From Bacilli bacterium (GTDB lineage: Bacteria; Bacillota_I; Bacilli_A; RFN20; CAG-288), in the NCBI GenBank assembly GCA_900763245.1, contig CAAFJQ010000091.1:1-13697 (forward strand): a stretch of DNA of 13,697 bases, in the 5' to 3' direction. Below, piece by piece: positions 1 through 8,938 of this stretch. A program made the translations under genes and the position numbers. Each line of letters starts with the position of its first letter. Within the stretch, counting starts at the first letter, position 1. Below the pieces are notes generated by a model. The model was given only the letters and a program-made list of their open reading frames with translations, was not told where the DNA came from and ran no database searches.

Positions 1-272
1 ACGACCTCACGGAGTCTGCGCTCATAATCAACACGAGGTAACACCTCTCCGTCAATTTCCTCGATGAAGAATATCTTTGAGAGATTTACCCATACCGTTT
101 TTTTGTCTTCCTCGATAAAATACGGCTCCAGGCAGTGTTCCCAGTCATACATCGTGAGTTTTACGAATTTTTGACTACTGTTGTTTGCAAATTTTGCAAA
201 TTCATCAGCGGTTTTAATCCCTTCGGGAAATCTGTAATAGTTTGTATCAAGTTGAAGTAATTTTGTTTTCAT
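1..272 (-). CDS. Unrecognised protein, N-terminal 90 residues (runs off left edge)
   Basis: An open frame starts with ATG at 272 and stays open to the window edge, giving 90 complete codons. It begins MKTKLLQLDTNYYRFPEG. A good ribosome binding site (GAGGTG, 278-283) lies five bases upstream, which supports both the gene and the start. The visible part is soluble and mixed-charge, with aromatic patches (NYYRFP, YDWEHCLEPYF, TVWVNLSKIFFIEEI) and no signal peptide or membrane segment. I do not recognise the family and assign no function. It lies on the same strand as tRNA-Gly and rpoC, about 95 bases after the tRNA. I see no convincing promoter of its own, so it could be served by read-through. 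Confidence 0.7.
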   Translation of the reverse strand, partial: MKTKLLQLDTNYYRFPEGIKTADEFAKFANNSSQKFVKLTMYDWEHCLEPYFIEEDKKTVWVNLSKIFFIEEIDGEVLPRVDYERRLREV

Positions 273-292
273 TATTACACCTCACTGTATTT

Positions 293-337
293 CCATATCA
301 AGCAAAATCTTTTTTGCTTTTATTTTGATATTTACTG
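293..337. repeat. AT-rich inverted repeat between tRNA-Gly and the left-edge gene
   Basis: AGCAAAA (301-307) pairs with TTTTGCT (312-318) across a 4-base loop. Outer arms ATATCAA (295-301) and TTGATAT (325-331) can also pair. On the plus strand it is followed by TTTATTTT and looks like a weak intrinsic terminator, but no plus-strand gene precedes it. On the minus strand no T-tract follows, so it is a poor terminator for the tRNA. Its function is undecided; it may be part of the 5' UTR of the left-edge gene. Confidence 0.3.
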
Positions 338-377
338 CCTTTATGGTAATCCAACCTGCTAACTTTTGCTTTTCTTA

Positions 378-451
378 TGGAGCGACCGGCGGGAATCGGA
401 CCCGTGTATACAGCTTGGGAAGCTATCGTTCTACCATTGAACTACGGCCGC
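378..451 (-). tRNA. tRNA-Gly, anticodon CCC, with encoded CCA
   Basis: The reverse strand folds into a full cloverleaf of 74 nt including an encoded CCA (378-380). The acceptor stem is GCGGCCG/CGGTCGC with one G-U pair. The D arm is GTTC/GAAC with G18G19 present. The anticodon stem is ATAGC/GCTGT around the loop TTCCCAA, so the anticodon is CCC (417-419) and reads GGG. The discriminator base is U. Two oddities are visible in the T arm: the loop reads TCCGATT, so C replaces the near-universal U55, and the outermost T-stem pair (49-65) is an A-C mismatch. It lies five bases after the hairpin that follows rpoC, so it may be transcribed by read-through and cut out by processing. Confidence 0.93.
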
Positions 452-456
452 ATAAA

Positions 457-486
457 CATAATGCTGCTTTTTCAAGCAGCATTATG
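457..486 (-). terminator. Hairpin after rpoC, weak terminator or processing hairpin
   Basis: CATAATGCTGCT (457-468) and AGCAGCATTATG (475-486) are perfect complements, giving a stem of 12-13 bp with a short loop, ten bases after the rpoC stop. On the minus strand the stem is followed only by TTTAT, a poor U-tract. The tRNA-Gly 5' end begins five bases beyond the stem. It may partly terminate rpoBC transcription, protect the rpoC 3' end, or guide processing of a joint transcript. The stem is seen in the sequence; the role is inferred. Confidence 0.5.
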
Positions 487-496
487 AATAAGTCAA

Positions 497-3400
497 TTAG
501 AGAACCGGATTGTCGTTGATGAGTTCCTTACGGACAAAATCATCAGCGGAGTCATCATCCTCATCATCGAGGCTGAGAATCGGCTTGATACCTGTACCAG
601 CAGGGATCAGCTTACCGACCATGACGTTCTCCTTCAAGCCCTTAAGGAAGTCTTCCTTACCCTTGATGGCAGCATCGGTCAAGACAGTTGTTGTCTGCTG
701 GAAGGATGCGGCAGAAAGGAAGGAATCAGTCTCCAAGGCTGCCTTGGTGATACCGAGAATAATCGGTCTGCCGACAGCAGGTTTTTCCTGATGGAGAATG
801 TAGCTCTCATTCTCTTTAGTGAACTGAACATCCGTGACCTTCTGGCCAGGGAGGAACTTTGTATCACCGGCGTTGATGATCAAAATCTTATTGGTCATCT
901 GACGGACAATGATTTCAAGGTGCTTATCGGAAATGGCAATACTTGCGTTGTCCTTATAGACGAACTTGACCTGGTTGATAATGTATTTACGAACCGTATC
1001 AAGATCTGCACATTCGATAAGTTCCTTCGGATCGATATGACCCTTGGTAAGAGGATCACCGGCTTTGACGACAGCTCCTAATTCAACACAAGGAACGGCA
1101 CCCTGATAGGAAGTATAGGTTTCGCTTTCGAGTTCATTGGTTACAGTGAATTCGTATCTGGAACCGACAGCTTTTCTATCAGTGACAGTACCTCTGATGT
1201 GCGTGATAGTAGCCAAGTCTTTGGTCTTCGGATGACGGACTTCAAGAAGTTCCTGAACACGAGGCAAACCGGAAGTAATATCCTGCTGACCGGCAACGCC
1301 GCCAGTGTGGAAGTTCTTCAAGGTAAGCTGTGTACCAGGTTCACCGATGGACTGAGCAGCCATGATACCGACAGTATCACCGATTTCGGCGACCTTACCG
1401 GTAGCAAGGTTACGGCCATAGCACTTGACGCAGATACCATCTTCGGATTCGCAAGTGAGGACAGAACGGATTTCAACAGATTTGAATCCGGCTTTGACAA
1501 TATTGCTGGCGATGGATTCATCAATGCAGCAGTCTTTGCTGGCAATGAGGTTGCCTGTGTTCGGATCAAAGATATCGTGCATCGGGAATCTGCCGACAAG
1601 ACGTTCGTATAAGGAAGCGATGACCTTGCCGCTTTCATTGAGAAGCTCAGTGATGACTAGGCCGTAATCGCAACCGCAGTCGTATTCACGGATGACAACG
1701 TTATGAGAGACGTCGACAAGTCTTCTGGTCAAGTAACCAGAGTCAGCTGTCTTCAAAGCTGTATCGGAACCGTTCTTACGAGTACCATGTGTAGAGGAGA
1801 AGTATTCAGAGACGGAGAAACCTTCAGAGAAGCAGGACTTAATCGGAATTTCAATGGCTTCGCCATTTGCCTTCTGAGGGCAGCCCTTCATACCGATAAG
1901 CTGCATGTAGTTATCGTTGGAACCACGAGCACCAGACTGCATCATCATGAACATCGGGTTACGAGGAGAAGAAGACATACGCTTGTCAAGCAAGGCGCCC
2001 ATATCTTTCTTCTTCAAGTTGTTCCACATATCAACGATGGTGTTGTGACGTTCTTCATCGGTGAAGAAACCGAGGTCATAGCTCTGTTCGATTTCAGCGA
2101 CTTTCTTGTCAGCCTTATCGAAGAGTTCCTGTCTTCCTTCAAGAGGTTCCATATCGTCCAAAGAGACGGTAAGGCCGGACTTTGTACAATAATCGAAGCC
2201 TTGGTTCTTGAAGGCATCCAAGATAGCAGCAGTCTTCTCAGCGTTTTCATGATAGTGGTGGAAGACCTTGTCCATCATGGTCTTGATTCCGCCCTTATCA
2301 ATCGGGACACGGAGAGTCTGAAGTTTGCAGTATTCCTTGAAGGCATCGAAATCATCGCCTTCTTTGAACTTGCCGGATGCGATTACAGCATCATAAGCTT
2401 CCTTAGCAGTGACAAAGAATTCATCCAAGGTGTGGAAGAAGTTAGCTTCTTCTGCAGCCTTTTTGTCATCGTCTTTAAGACCGACATGCGGGAAGTTGAT
2501 GTAGGGGAAGTCATTGGGGAAGATCTTGTTGAAGATGATCTTACCGACAGTTGTCAATAAGTAAGAGTTGTTCTGCTTTTCGCTGAATTCGCTCTTCTTC
2601 AAAGATCTGCCAGGAACATAGATACGGGTTCTTAAGGTGATCAAGCCGTTCTGATAAGCAAGAATTGCGGTATCAGGATCGGTGAAAACCTTACCTTCGT
2701 ACTTGATGTAGCTGCGGAACTTCTCAGCCATTTCAGTATCATTGCGCTTTTCGTAATACTTGGCATACATCTCATCCATAGCAGCATCATCTTCCAAAGT
2801 AAGATAATAGTTACCATAGATCATATCCTGAGAAGGAACGCAGATCGGCATACCATCACTAGGCTTAAGGATGTTTCTATTTGCAATCATCAAGGACATG
2901 GCTTCAGCCTGTGCCTGACGAGAAAGCGGAACATGGACAGCCATCTGGTCACCGTCGAAGTCGGCGTTGAATCCAGGGCAGACAAGAGGATGCAAACGGA
3001 TAGCCTTACCTTCGATAAGGATCGGCTTGAAGGCCTGAATACCAAGTCTGTGAAGTGTAGGTGCACGGTTGAGAAGGACCGGATGATTCTTTGCAATCTC
3101 TTCGATTGCATCGTAAACACGGGGATCCTTTCTGGCAATCAATTCATCAGCCTGTTTCTGAGATGTAATCTGAGAATCTTTATGGTTCATCAAGTAATGA
3201 GCGATGAACGGTCTGAAGAGCTGAATGGCCATTTCACGCGGCAAACCGCATTCATCCATATTGAGAGTCGGACCGACAGCGATGACGGAACGACCGGAAT
3301 AGTCGACACGCTTACCTAAAAGGTTCTGACGGAAGCGGCCCTGTTTTCCCTTCAAGAAGGAAGAGAGGGACTTTAAAACATTGCCGTTGATATTGGTAGA

Positions 3401-4459
3401 AGGCTTGTTTCTTCTATCGTTATCGATCAAAGCATCGACTGCTTCCTGAAGCATACGCTTTTCGTTGAGCAAAATGACAGAAGGTGCATGCTCTTCGATT
3501 TCGCGTTTCAGACGGTTGTTCTTAATAATGACCTGACGATAGAGATCGTTGAGATCAGAAGTGGCATATCTGCCGCCGTCAAGCTGCATCATAGGACGGA
3601 TTTCCGGAGGAATGACGGGGATGACTGTCAGAACCATCCATTCAGGACGGATACCAGAATCCTTGAAGGACTTGAGAACCTCAAGACGCTTGATGGCCTT
3701 GATTCGCTTCTGGTTTGTATCACCAGTGGACTGTTTGAGTTCATCGGAGACAATGGCAATTTCCTTATCGAGATCGATTTCACGAAGGAGCTTTTGAGCA
3801 GCTTCGGCACCGATTCCGAATTCACAGCCTAAGTACTTCTTGATATAACGGCTGACGGAGATGAAGTCAAAAGCCTGGCTTCTGGAAGCGATTCTCTTAG
3901 CGAGATCTTCGCCCTTTGCATAGTCAGGAGTTCCTTCATCGACACGATGGCCAAGAATTTCTTCATTGATGACAGTCGGGAATGTCTCACGGGCTGTTCT
4001 TTCGTCCAAAACCTGACGGTATTTCAAAATCTTGGAAATACCAGGGTTTGTGACGATGTGGGAAACAAAGTAGACGACTTCTTCCAACTGCTTCGGAGGG
4101 ATGCCTAAGACAAGACCCATCTTGCTGGGTGCGCCTTTGACAAACCAGATGTGAGTGCAAGGGAAAGCAAGGTTGATGTAACCCATACGCTCACGACGGA
4201 CTGCCTTAAGTGTCACTTCGACGTGACACTTTTCGCAGACCTTACCGGCAAAAGAAGACTTCTTATAACGGCCGCAATGACATTCATAGTCCTTAGCAGG
4301 GCCGAAGATTTTTTCACAGAATAATCCATCGGGTTCTGGCTTCTGAGAACGGTAGTTGATGGTTTCCGGTTTGGTGACTTCACCTTTTCCCCAAGAATGA
4401 ATCTGTTCCGGACTTGCTAGTCCGATTTTGATGGAATGAAGTTTATTGAGATCAAACAT
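497..4459 (-). CDS. rpoC: DNA-directed RNA polymerase subunit beta'
   Basis: This is the 1320-residue catalytic subunit of RNA polymerase, and it forms the active centre together with beta. The N-terminal zinc ribbon has C60, C62, C75 and C78. The catalytic loop NADFDGDQ puts the metal-binding aspartates at 500, 502 and 504. The second zinc site is C928, C1003, C1010 and C1013. The F-loop is near 843-862, the bridge helix near 890-915 and the trigger loop near 1038-1060. The C-terminus carries a short acidic stretch ([12 protein letters not shown]). It is longer than the Bacillus protein (about 1200). The start has a perfect AAGGAGGT site (4466-4473) that overlaps the rpoB stop, 12 bases separate the two genes, and translation is probably coupled. 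Normally near-invariant residues are changed in the F-loop, bridge-helix hinge and trigger loop (see findings), while the frame is intact. Confidence 0.98.
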   Translation of the reverse strand: MFDLNKLHSIKIGLASPEQIHSWGKGEVTKPETINYRSQKPEPDGLFCEKIFGPAKDYECHCGRYKKSSFAGKVCEKCHVEVTLKAVRRERMGYINLAFPCTHIWFVKGAPSKMGLVLGIPPKQLEEVVYFVSHIVTNPGISKILKYRQVLDERTARETFPTVINEEILGHRVDEGTPDYAKGEDLAKRIASRSQAFDFISVSRYIKKYLGCEFGIGAEAAQKLLREIDLDKEIAIVSDELKQSTGDTNQKRIKAIKRLEVLKSFKDSGIRPEWMVLTVIPVIPPEIRPMMQLDGGRYATSDLNDLYRQVIIKNNRLKREIEEHAPSVILLNEKRMLQEAVDALIDNDRRNKPSTNINGNVLKSLSSFLKGKQGRFRQNLLGKRVDYSGRSVIAVGPTLNMDECGLPREMAIQLFRPFIAHYLMNHKDSQITSQKQADELIARKDPRVYDAIEEIAKNHPVLLNRAPTLHRLGIQAFKPILIEGKAIRLHPLVCPGFNADFDGDQMAVHVPLSRQAQAEAMSLMIANRNILKPSDGMPICVPSQDMIYGNYYLTLEDDAAMDEMYAKYYEKRNDTEMAEKFRSYIKYEGKVFTDPDTAILAYQNGLITLRTRIYVPGRSLKKSEFSEKQNNSYLLTTVGKIIFNKIFPNDFPYINFPHVGLKDDDKKAAEEANFFHTLDEFFVTAKEAYDAVIASGKFKEGDDFDAFKEYCKLQTLRVPIDKGGIKTMMDKVFHHYHENAEKTAAILDAFKNQGFDYCTKSGLTVSLDDMEPLEGRQELFDKADKKVAEIEQSYDLGFFTDEERHNTIVDMWNNLKKKDMGALLDKRMSSSPRNPMFMMMQSGARGSNDNYMQLIGMKGCPQKANGEAIEIPIKSCFSEGFSVSEYFSSTHGTRKNGSDTALKTADSGYLTRRLVDVSHNVVIREYDCGCDYGLVITELLNESGKVIASLYERLVGRFPMHDIFDPNTGNLIASKDCCIDESIASNIVKAGFKSVEIRSVLTCESEDGICVKCYGRNLATGKVAEIGDTVGIMAAQSIGEPGTQLTLKNFHTGGVAGQQDITSGLPRVQELLEVRHPKTKDLATITHIRGTVTDRKAVGSRYEFTVTNELESETYTSYQGAVPCVELGAVVKAGDPLTKGHIDPKELIECADLDTVRKYIINQVKFVYKDNASIAISDKHLEIIVRQMTNKILIINAGDTKFLPGQKVTDVQFTKENESYILHQEKPAVGRPIILGITKAALETDSFLSAASFQQTTTVLTDAAIKGKEDFLKGLKENVMVGKLIPAGTGIKPILSLDDEDDDSADDFVRKELINDNPVL

Positions 4460-4471
4460 TCGTCAACCTCC

Positions 4472-7400
4472 TTAATTGTTCTCGTCATCGGATTCATCAG
4501 ATTCCGAATCAGCATGTGCATTGTCTTCTTCGTACATGGAGACATCTTCGTCTTCAGTATCTTCATCTTCGTAGATGCTGGAGTTGCGGAGATCATCTTC
4601 TCTTTCACGATCTTCCTTCTTGGTATCGAAATTGACGATATCATGATGAATTCTTCTGGAATCTCTTTCAGCATCCTCAGAGAGGGTGTTCATATTGATT
4701 TCCTGATGTCTTTCATCGAGGAGAGAGACATTGATGCAAAGACCCTGAAGTTCCTTGATAAGAACACGAGTGGATTCCGGCATGTTCGGCTTAGGAATCT
4801 GCTTGCCCTTAAGGATAGCTTCGTAAGTCTTGTTTCTACCAACCATATCATCAGACTTGATGGTGAGCATTTCCTGAAGGGTATAAGCTGCACCATAAGC
4901 TTCGAGTGCCCAGACTTCCATTTCACCGAATCTCTGACCACCCTTCTGAGCTTTACCGCCCAAAGGCTGCTGTGTGACAAGAGAATACGGACCGATAGCA
5001 CGGGCGTGAATCTTATCTTCGACCATGTGGTCGAGCTTAATCATGTACATGACACCGACAGCGACACGAGAGTCGAATCTCTCACCGGTCTGACCATCAT
5101 AAAGAATGGTCTTGCCATCGCTATCAATACCGGCCTTATCCATGAACTGAGCGATTTCTTCATTGGATGCACCATCGAAGACAGGAGTGGAAACCTTAAG
5201 ACCGAGCTTCTTACAGGCATAGCCTAACTGGACTTCCAAGACCTGACCGATGTTCATACGGGAAGGAACACCCATAGGAGAGAGAAGAATGTCAATCGGT
5301 GTGCCATCAGGCAAATAAGGCATATCTTCAACAGGAAGAACTCTGGAGATGACACCCTTGTTACCATGACGACCGGACATCTTATCGCCGACCTGGATCT
5401 TTCTCTTCTGAATGATGAAGACCTTGACAGATTCAATGACATCCGGCGGCAATTCATCACCCTTGGCACGAGAGAATCTCTTGACCTCAAGGACGATACC
5501 TTCACCACCATGAGGAACCTTCAAAGAAGAGTCCTTATCATCATCTGCTTTAGAAGCAAAGATGGATTTGAGGAGATGATCGTTGTTGGTCTCAGTGACT
5601 TCTCCCTTAGGAGTTGTCTTACCGACAAGGTATTCGCCTTCTCTGACTTCAGTTCCAGGAAGAATGATGCCATCTTCATCAAGATGGGCAATCTTATCTT
5701 CGGAAACGTTAGGAATATGACGGGTGAATTCTTCTTCACCTAATTTTGTCTTACGGCGTTCAACACTGTGTTCTTCGATGATGAGGTTGGTGAAGAGGTC
5801 ATCGCTGACACAACGTTCAGAGATGACGACAGCGTCTTCGTAGTTATAACCATGCCATGTAGTGAAGGCGATGAGGACGTTCTGTCCTAAAGCGAGTTCA
5901 CCCTTGTCCATAGAAGAACCATTGGCGATGATCTGACCGCGTTTTACATTATCACCGGCTTTGACAATAGGAGTCTGGTTGATGCAGGTTCTCTTATTGG
6001 AGCGGATGAATTTTCTAAGCTGATAATGATGTTCGCGTCCATCATTTTCGAGGATGATGATCTTGACACCATCAGCATAAACGACAGTACCATCGGCTTC
6101 GGCAAGGACAGCTTCACCAGAATCGTGGGCAATCTTTCCTTCCAAGCCGGTTCCGACAAACGGAGCTTCCGGTCTTAAAAGAGGAAGTGCCTGACGCTGC
6201 ATGTTACTACCCATCAAAGCTCTCTTACCATCGTCGTTTTCAAGGAAAGGAATACAAGCAGCAGCGATAGAAACAATCTGCTTAGGAGAAGCGTCGATCA
6301 AATCAACTTCTTCTGTCTTAGCAGAGATGTATTCACCATTGCTTCTTGCGTAAACGCTATGTTCAAGAATCTTATCGGTTGCAGGATCGACTTCGACGTT
6401 AGCCTGAGCAATGATATGGCTCTTTTCCTCATCGGCAGTGAGCCATAAGACATGGTTAGGATCGTTATCGATGACACAATCCTTGACAGGACGATATGGA
6501 GTCTCGATAAAGCCATACTGGTTGACCTTAGCATAGCAGGCGAGGTTGGAGATCAAACCGATGTTCTGACCTTCAGGAGTTTCGATAGGACAGATTCTGC
6601 CGTAGTGAGTCGGATGGACGTCACGGACAGCACTGGAAGCTCTGTCTCTTGTAAGACCGCCACGGCCCAAAGCAGAAAGACGTCTCTTGTTGGTAAGTTC
6701 AGCAAGAGGGTTGGTCTGATCCATGAACTGAGAAAGGGAATCGGAATTGAAGAACTGATTGACAGCGCTGGTCAATGCCTTCGGATTGATAAGGGAAGAG
6801 ATGGTGATGGAAGCGAGATCGGAAGTGGACATCTTATCATGGATGTTTCTCTTCATCTTGCTTAAACCAGCACGGAACTTATCCTGAATCAATTCGCCGA
6901 CACAGCGAACTCTCTTGTTGCCAAGATGGTCAGTATCATCAGCTTCACCGATGCCTTCGCTGAAATTGAGCATGTAAGAAAGGGATGCGACAATATCAGG
7001 AATAGTAATATGAGTGGAATTGGAATCCAAATTGGTACCGATGACATTAACGACTTTCTCGCTATCATTAGGAGCATAGACTTTAACCATGGTGACAATG
7101 CTTTCCTGAAGAATCTCTTCTTTGGAAATGACACCTTCAGCCAAATCATCGGGATCAAAGACACACTGTAAATTGGAAGAGAGGCAGACAGTATGCGGAT
7201 CTCCGGCATTGAAACCGAAGAAGTTTTCAGCCTGCATCTTCTTGACTTCTTCAACAGTGAGCATGTGGCCCTGTTCGAAAGCAACTTCACCATTCTTATC
7301 AATCAAATCTTCGGCAAGAACCATGCCAGGGAGACGATTGTAAACGCCAAGTTTTTCTTTGATCTTGAATCTTCCGGCCTTTCCGACATCATAATGTTCT

Positions 7401-8341
7401 TTATCGAAGAACTTCTGACGAAGCATGCTGCAGGCGGATTCGTTGGTGTAAGGTTCACCGGGGCGGATCTTCTTGAAGATATCGCCGACAGCGGCGTTTC
7501 TTCTTTCCTGAGCACTTCTTGTGGCCTTGACAGGATTCTTGTTAAGAGCATCGTTGAGATAGGAGTTGTTGTTTCCGAACAATCCTAAAACACCGGTGAC
7601 AGTTTCAACTGTACCGTCTTCATTGGCAGGGAGTGTATTATCTTCCAAGTCTTCAGAGTCGGAGACCAAGCCAAGAGCTCTCAAAAGGACAAGAGCAGGG
7701 ACCTTTTTCTGTTTGTCGATACGAACAGAGACATAGTCACGATTATCAGTAAAATACTCTAACCAAGAGCCTCTGGAAGGCATGATGTCAGAGCCATAAA
7801 TGTCATTGCTTCCTTTAGTGACACCACTATCGGTCTTCTTCGGCATGATTTCTTCCGTAGTCTTGGAAACATAAGCTCCCGGAGAACGGACAAGCTGAGA
7901 AGCGATGCACTTTTCAGAGCCATTGATAATAAATGTACCAGACTCAGAAATAGTCGGGAAATCACCCATAAAGATAGAATCCTGATCGATGGATCCATCG
8001 GGATGTTTCAGACGGAACGTGACAAAAAGCGGACGAGAATAGGTAAGAGCAGATGTCTTACACTGGAAAAAGTCGTACTTTCTTTCTCTCCATTCAGCAG
8101 AGACAAAATCGAGTACGGCATTCTCTTCGCCAGAGTCAGTTCTACGGCCACGGGTGTCCTTATTGGACATTACCGGGAAAATATCCTTGAAAACCTCTTC
8201 GATGCCGACAGTTTCAAACCACTTGAAAGAGTCGAGCTGAACATCGCAAAGATTAGGAAGGGGAACGTTCGAGAAGGTCTTAGATAAATCAATACGACCG
8301 GTCTCAGTTCTCTTGTATTTGTTCAGATCTAATTGTTCCAT
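4472..8341 (-). CDS. rpoB: DNA-directed RNA polymerase subunit beta
   Basis: This is the 1289-residue beta subunit of RNA polymerase, counted from the ATG at 8341. That start is preferred over an in-frame GTG at 8371 because GAGGT (8348-8352) lies six bases before the ATG and the protein then begins [21 protein letters not shown]. Recognisable regions are the N-terminal VRSPGAYVS segment, the rifampicin cluster [13 protein letters not shown] (537-549), [32 protein letters not shown], the [18 protein letters not shown] core and [19 protein letters not shown] near the C-terminus. Asn551 stands at the position of E. coli His526, and Arg560 at the position of Pro535. The last 80 residues form a charged tail, with 19 acidic residues in the final 40. 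The gene follows rplL after 164 bases containing a strong hairpin, and is followed by rpoC. Confidence 0.98.
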   Translation of the reverse strand: MEQLDLNKYKRTETGRIDLSKTFSNVPLPNLCDVQLDSFKWFETVGIEEVFKDIFPVMSNKDTRGRRTDSGEENAVLDFVSAEWRERKYDFFQCKTSALTYSRPLFVTFRLKHPDGSIDQDSIFMGDFPTISESGTFIINGSEKCIASQLVRSPGAYVSKTTEEIMPKKTDSGVTKGSNDIYGSDIMPSRGSWLEYFTDNRDYVSVRIDKQKKVPALVLLRALGLVSDSEDLEDNTLPANEDGTVETVTGVLGLFGNNNSYLNDALNKNPVKATRSAQERRNAAVGDIFKKIRPGEPYTNESACSMLRQKFFDKEHYDVGKAGRFKIKEKLGVYNRLPGMVLAEDLIDKNGEVAFEQGHMLTVEEVKKMQAENFFGFNAGDPHTVCLSSNLQCVFDPDDLAEGVISKEEILQESIVTMVKVYAPNDSEKVVNVIGTNLDSNSTHITIPDIVASLSYMLNFSEGIGEADDTDHLGNKRVRCVGELIQDKFRAGLSKMKRNIHDKMSTSDLASITISSLINPKALTSAVNQFFNSDSLSQFMDQTNPLAELTNKRRLSALGRGGLTRDRASSAVRDVHPTHYGRICPIETPEGQNIGLISNLACYAKVNQYGFIETPYRPVKDCVIDNDPNHVLWLTADEEKSHIIAQANVEVDPATDKILEHSVYARSNGEYISAKTEEVDLIDASPKQIVSIAAACIPFLENDDGKRALMGSNMQRQALPLLRPEAPFVGTGLEGKIAHDSGEAVLAEADGTVVYADGVKIIILENDGREHHYQLRKFIRSNKRTCINQTPIVKAGDNVKRGQIIANGSSMDKGELALGQNVLIAFTTWHGYNYEDAVVISERCVSDDLFTNLIIEEHSVERRKTKLGEEEFTRHIPNVSEDKIAHLDEDGIILPGTEVREGEYLVGKTTPKGEVTETNNDHLLKSIFASKADDDKDSSLKVPHGGEGIVLEVKRFSRAKGDELPPDVIESVKVFIIQKRKIQVGDKMSGRHGNKGVISRVLPVEDMPYLPDGTPIDILLSPMGVPSRMNIGQVLEVQLGYACKKLGLKVSTPVFDGASNEEIAQFMDKAGIDSDGKTILYDGQTGERFDSRVAVGVMYMIKLDHMVEDKIHARAIGPYSLVTQQPLGGKAQKGGQRFGEMEVWALEAYGAAYTLQEMLTIKSDDMVGRNKTYEAILKGKQIPKPNMPESTRVLIKELQGLCINVSLLDERHQEINMNTLSEDAERDSRRIHHDIVNFDTKKEDREREDDLRNSSIYEDEDTEDEDVSMYEEDNAHADSESDESDDENN

Positions 8342-8347
8342 ATTATT

Positions 8348-8352
8348 ACCTC
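8348..8352 (-). promoter_or_regulatory. rpoB ribosome binding site (decides the start)
   Basis: GAGGT on the minus strand lies six bases before the ATG at 8341. The alternative GTG at 8371 would place this site inside the coding region and would add ten residues ([10 protein letters not shown]) that do not resemble RpoB N-termini. Confidence 0.75.
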
Positions 8353-8399
8353 GTGTCTTTCTTCCGCGCACACAACGGGACTGAAGTTGTTTAAGGCGA

Positions 8400-8429
8400 T
8401 ATATAAAGGCGTTGCCAATGTGCTAGCAA
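8400..8429 (-). promoter_or_regulatory. Possible internal promoter before rpoB
   Basis: On the minus strand TTGCTA (8424-8429) is followed after 18 bases by TATATA (8400-8405); a one-base shift gives TTATAT with a 17-base spacer. Both boxes are only partial sigma-A matches. The position, after the rplL-rpoB hairpin and about 60 bases before the rpoB start, would let rpoBC be expressed separately from the ribosomal protein genes. Sequence-based candidate only. Confidence 0.25.
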
Positions 8430-8434
8430 AACTC

Positions 8435-8476
8435 CTTAGAGACAACTAAGCCCACCCCGCAAAATTACGGGGTGGG
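8435..8476 (-). terminator. rplL-rpoB intergenic hairpins, attenuator or processing site
   Basis: CCCACCCCG (8451-8459) pairs perfectly with CGGGGTGGG (8468-8476) across an 8-base loop. On the minus strand a second small stem follows at once (CTTAG/CTAAG, 8435-8450), and then GAGTTTT. There is no proper U-tract, so this is not a classical full terminator. In E. coli the rplL-rpoB gap holds a partial attenuator and an RNase III site that set the ratio of L7/L12 to RNA polymerase. A similar role is inferred here from position and stem strength. Confidence 0.55.
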
Positions 8477-8505
8477 TCAAAAAGGATACGTAAGTGATAA
8501 ACGGA

Positions 8506-8874
8506 TTACTTGACTTCGACTTCAGCACCAGCGGCAGTGAGCTGCTTCTTGATTTCTTCGCCTTCGGCAGGAGAAACCTTTTCCTTGATGGCGACAGGAG
8601 CCTTGTCAACGAGCTTCTTGGCATCCATAAGGCCTAAGCCAGTGACAGCCTGAACAGCCTTGATGACGGCAACCTTGGTGGCACCGACATTCTTAAGGGT
8701 GACAGTGACTTCGCTCGGACCTTCCTGAGCAGCGGCGGCAGCAGGAGCAGCAGCAACAGCGGCAGCAGCCTTGACACCGAACTCTTCTTCAATAGCCTTG
8801 ACGAGATCCATGATCTCGACCATATTCATCTCCTTTAAACCGGCGATGACATCTTCTTTAACTAATTTTGCCAT
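8506..8874 (-). CDS. rplL: 50S ribosomal protein L7/L12
   Basis: This 122-residue protein forms the multimeric flexible stalk that recruits translation factors such as EF-Tu and EF-G. The N-terminal dimerisation helices (about 1-33) are followed by an Ala-rich hinge (about 36-50, [14 protein letters not shown]). The C-terminal factor-binding domain (about 54-122) carries [23 protein letters not shown] and ends GAEVEVK as in the family. The length is typical. The ribosome binding site TGGAGG (8885-8890) is ten bases before the ATG. It follows rplJ by 64 bases and precedes rpoB. The stalk needs several L7/L12 copies per L10, so the GC-rich hairpin just downstream may also protect this mRNA; that is inference. 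Confidence 0.97.
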   Translation of the reverse strand: MAKLVKEDVIAGLKEMNMVEIMDLVKAIEEEFGVKAAAAVAAAPAAAAAQEGPSEVTVTLKNVGATKVAVIKAVQAVTGLGLMDAKKLVDKAPVAIKEKVSPAEGEEIKKQLTAAGAEVEVK

Positions 8875-8938
8875 AGTGATTTTTCCTCCATTTATGGTCT
8901 TGTGTTACGTAATTGAACGTACAACAGTTCTGCAGCTA

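Noticed and set aside
325..519. 64-codon plus-strand frame over tRNA-Gly
   Set aside because: It is the complement of the tRNA gene and the following hairpin; no ribosome binding site or family match.
1703..2560. 285-codon open frame on the plus strand inside rpoC
   Set aside because: It lies fully antisense to conserved RpoC sequence including the F-loop and bridge helix, has no good ribosome binding site and gives no recognisable protein; long antisense frames are expected from the codon use of rpoC.
4436..5227. 263-codon plus-strand frame across the rpoC-rpoB junction
   Set aside because: Antisense to the conserved C-terminal part of RpoB. Its hydrophobic, membrane-like start is only the complement of the acidic GAT/GAA-rich tail of rpoB.
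8342..8371. GTG start for rpoB giving ten extra residues
   Set aside because: The ribosome binding site GAGGT lies after this GTG and at the right distance from the ATG at 8341; the extra residues do not look like RpoB.
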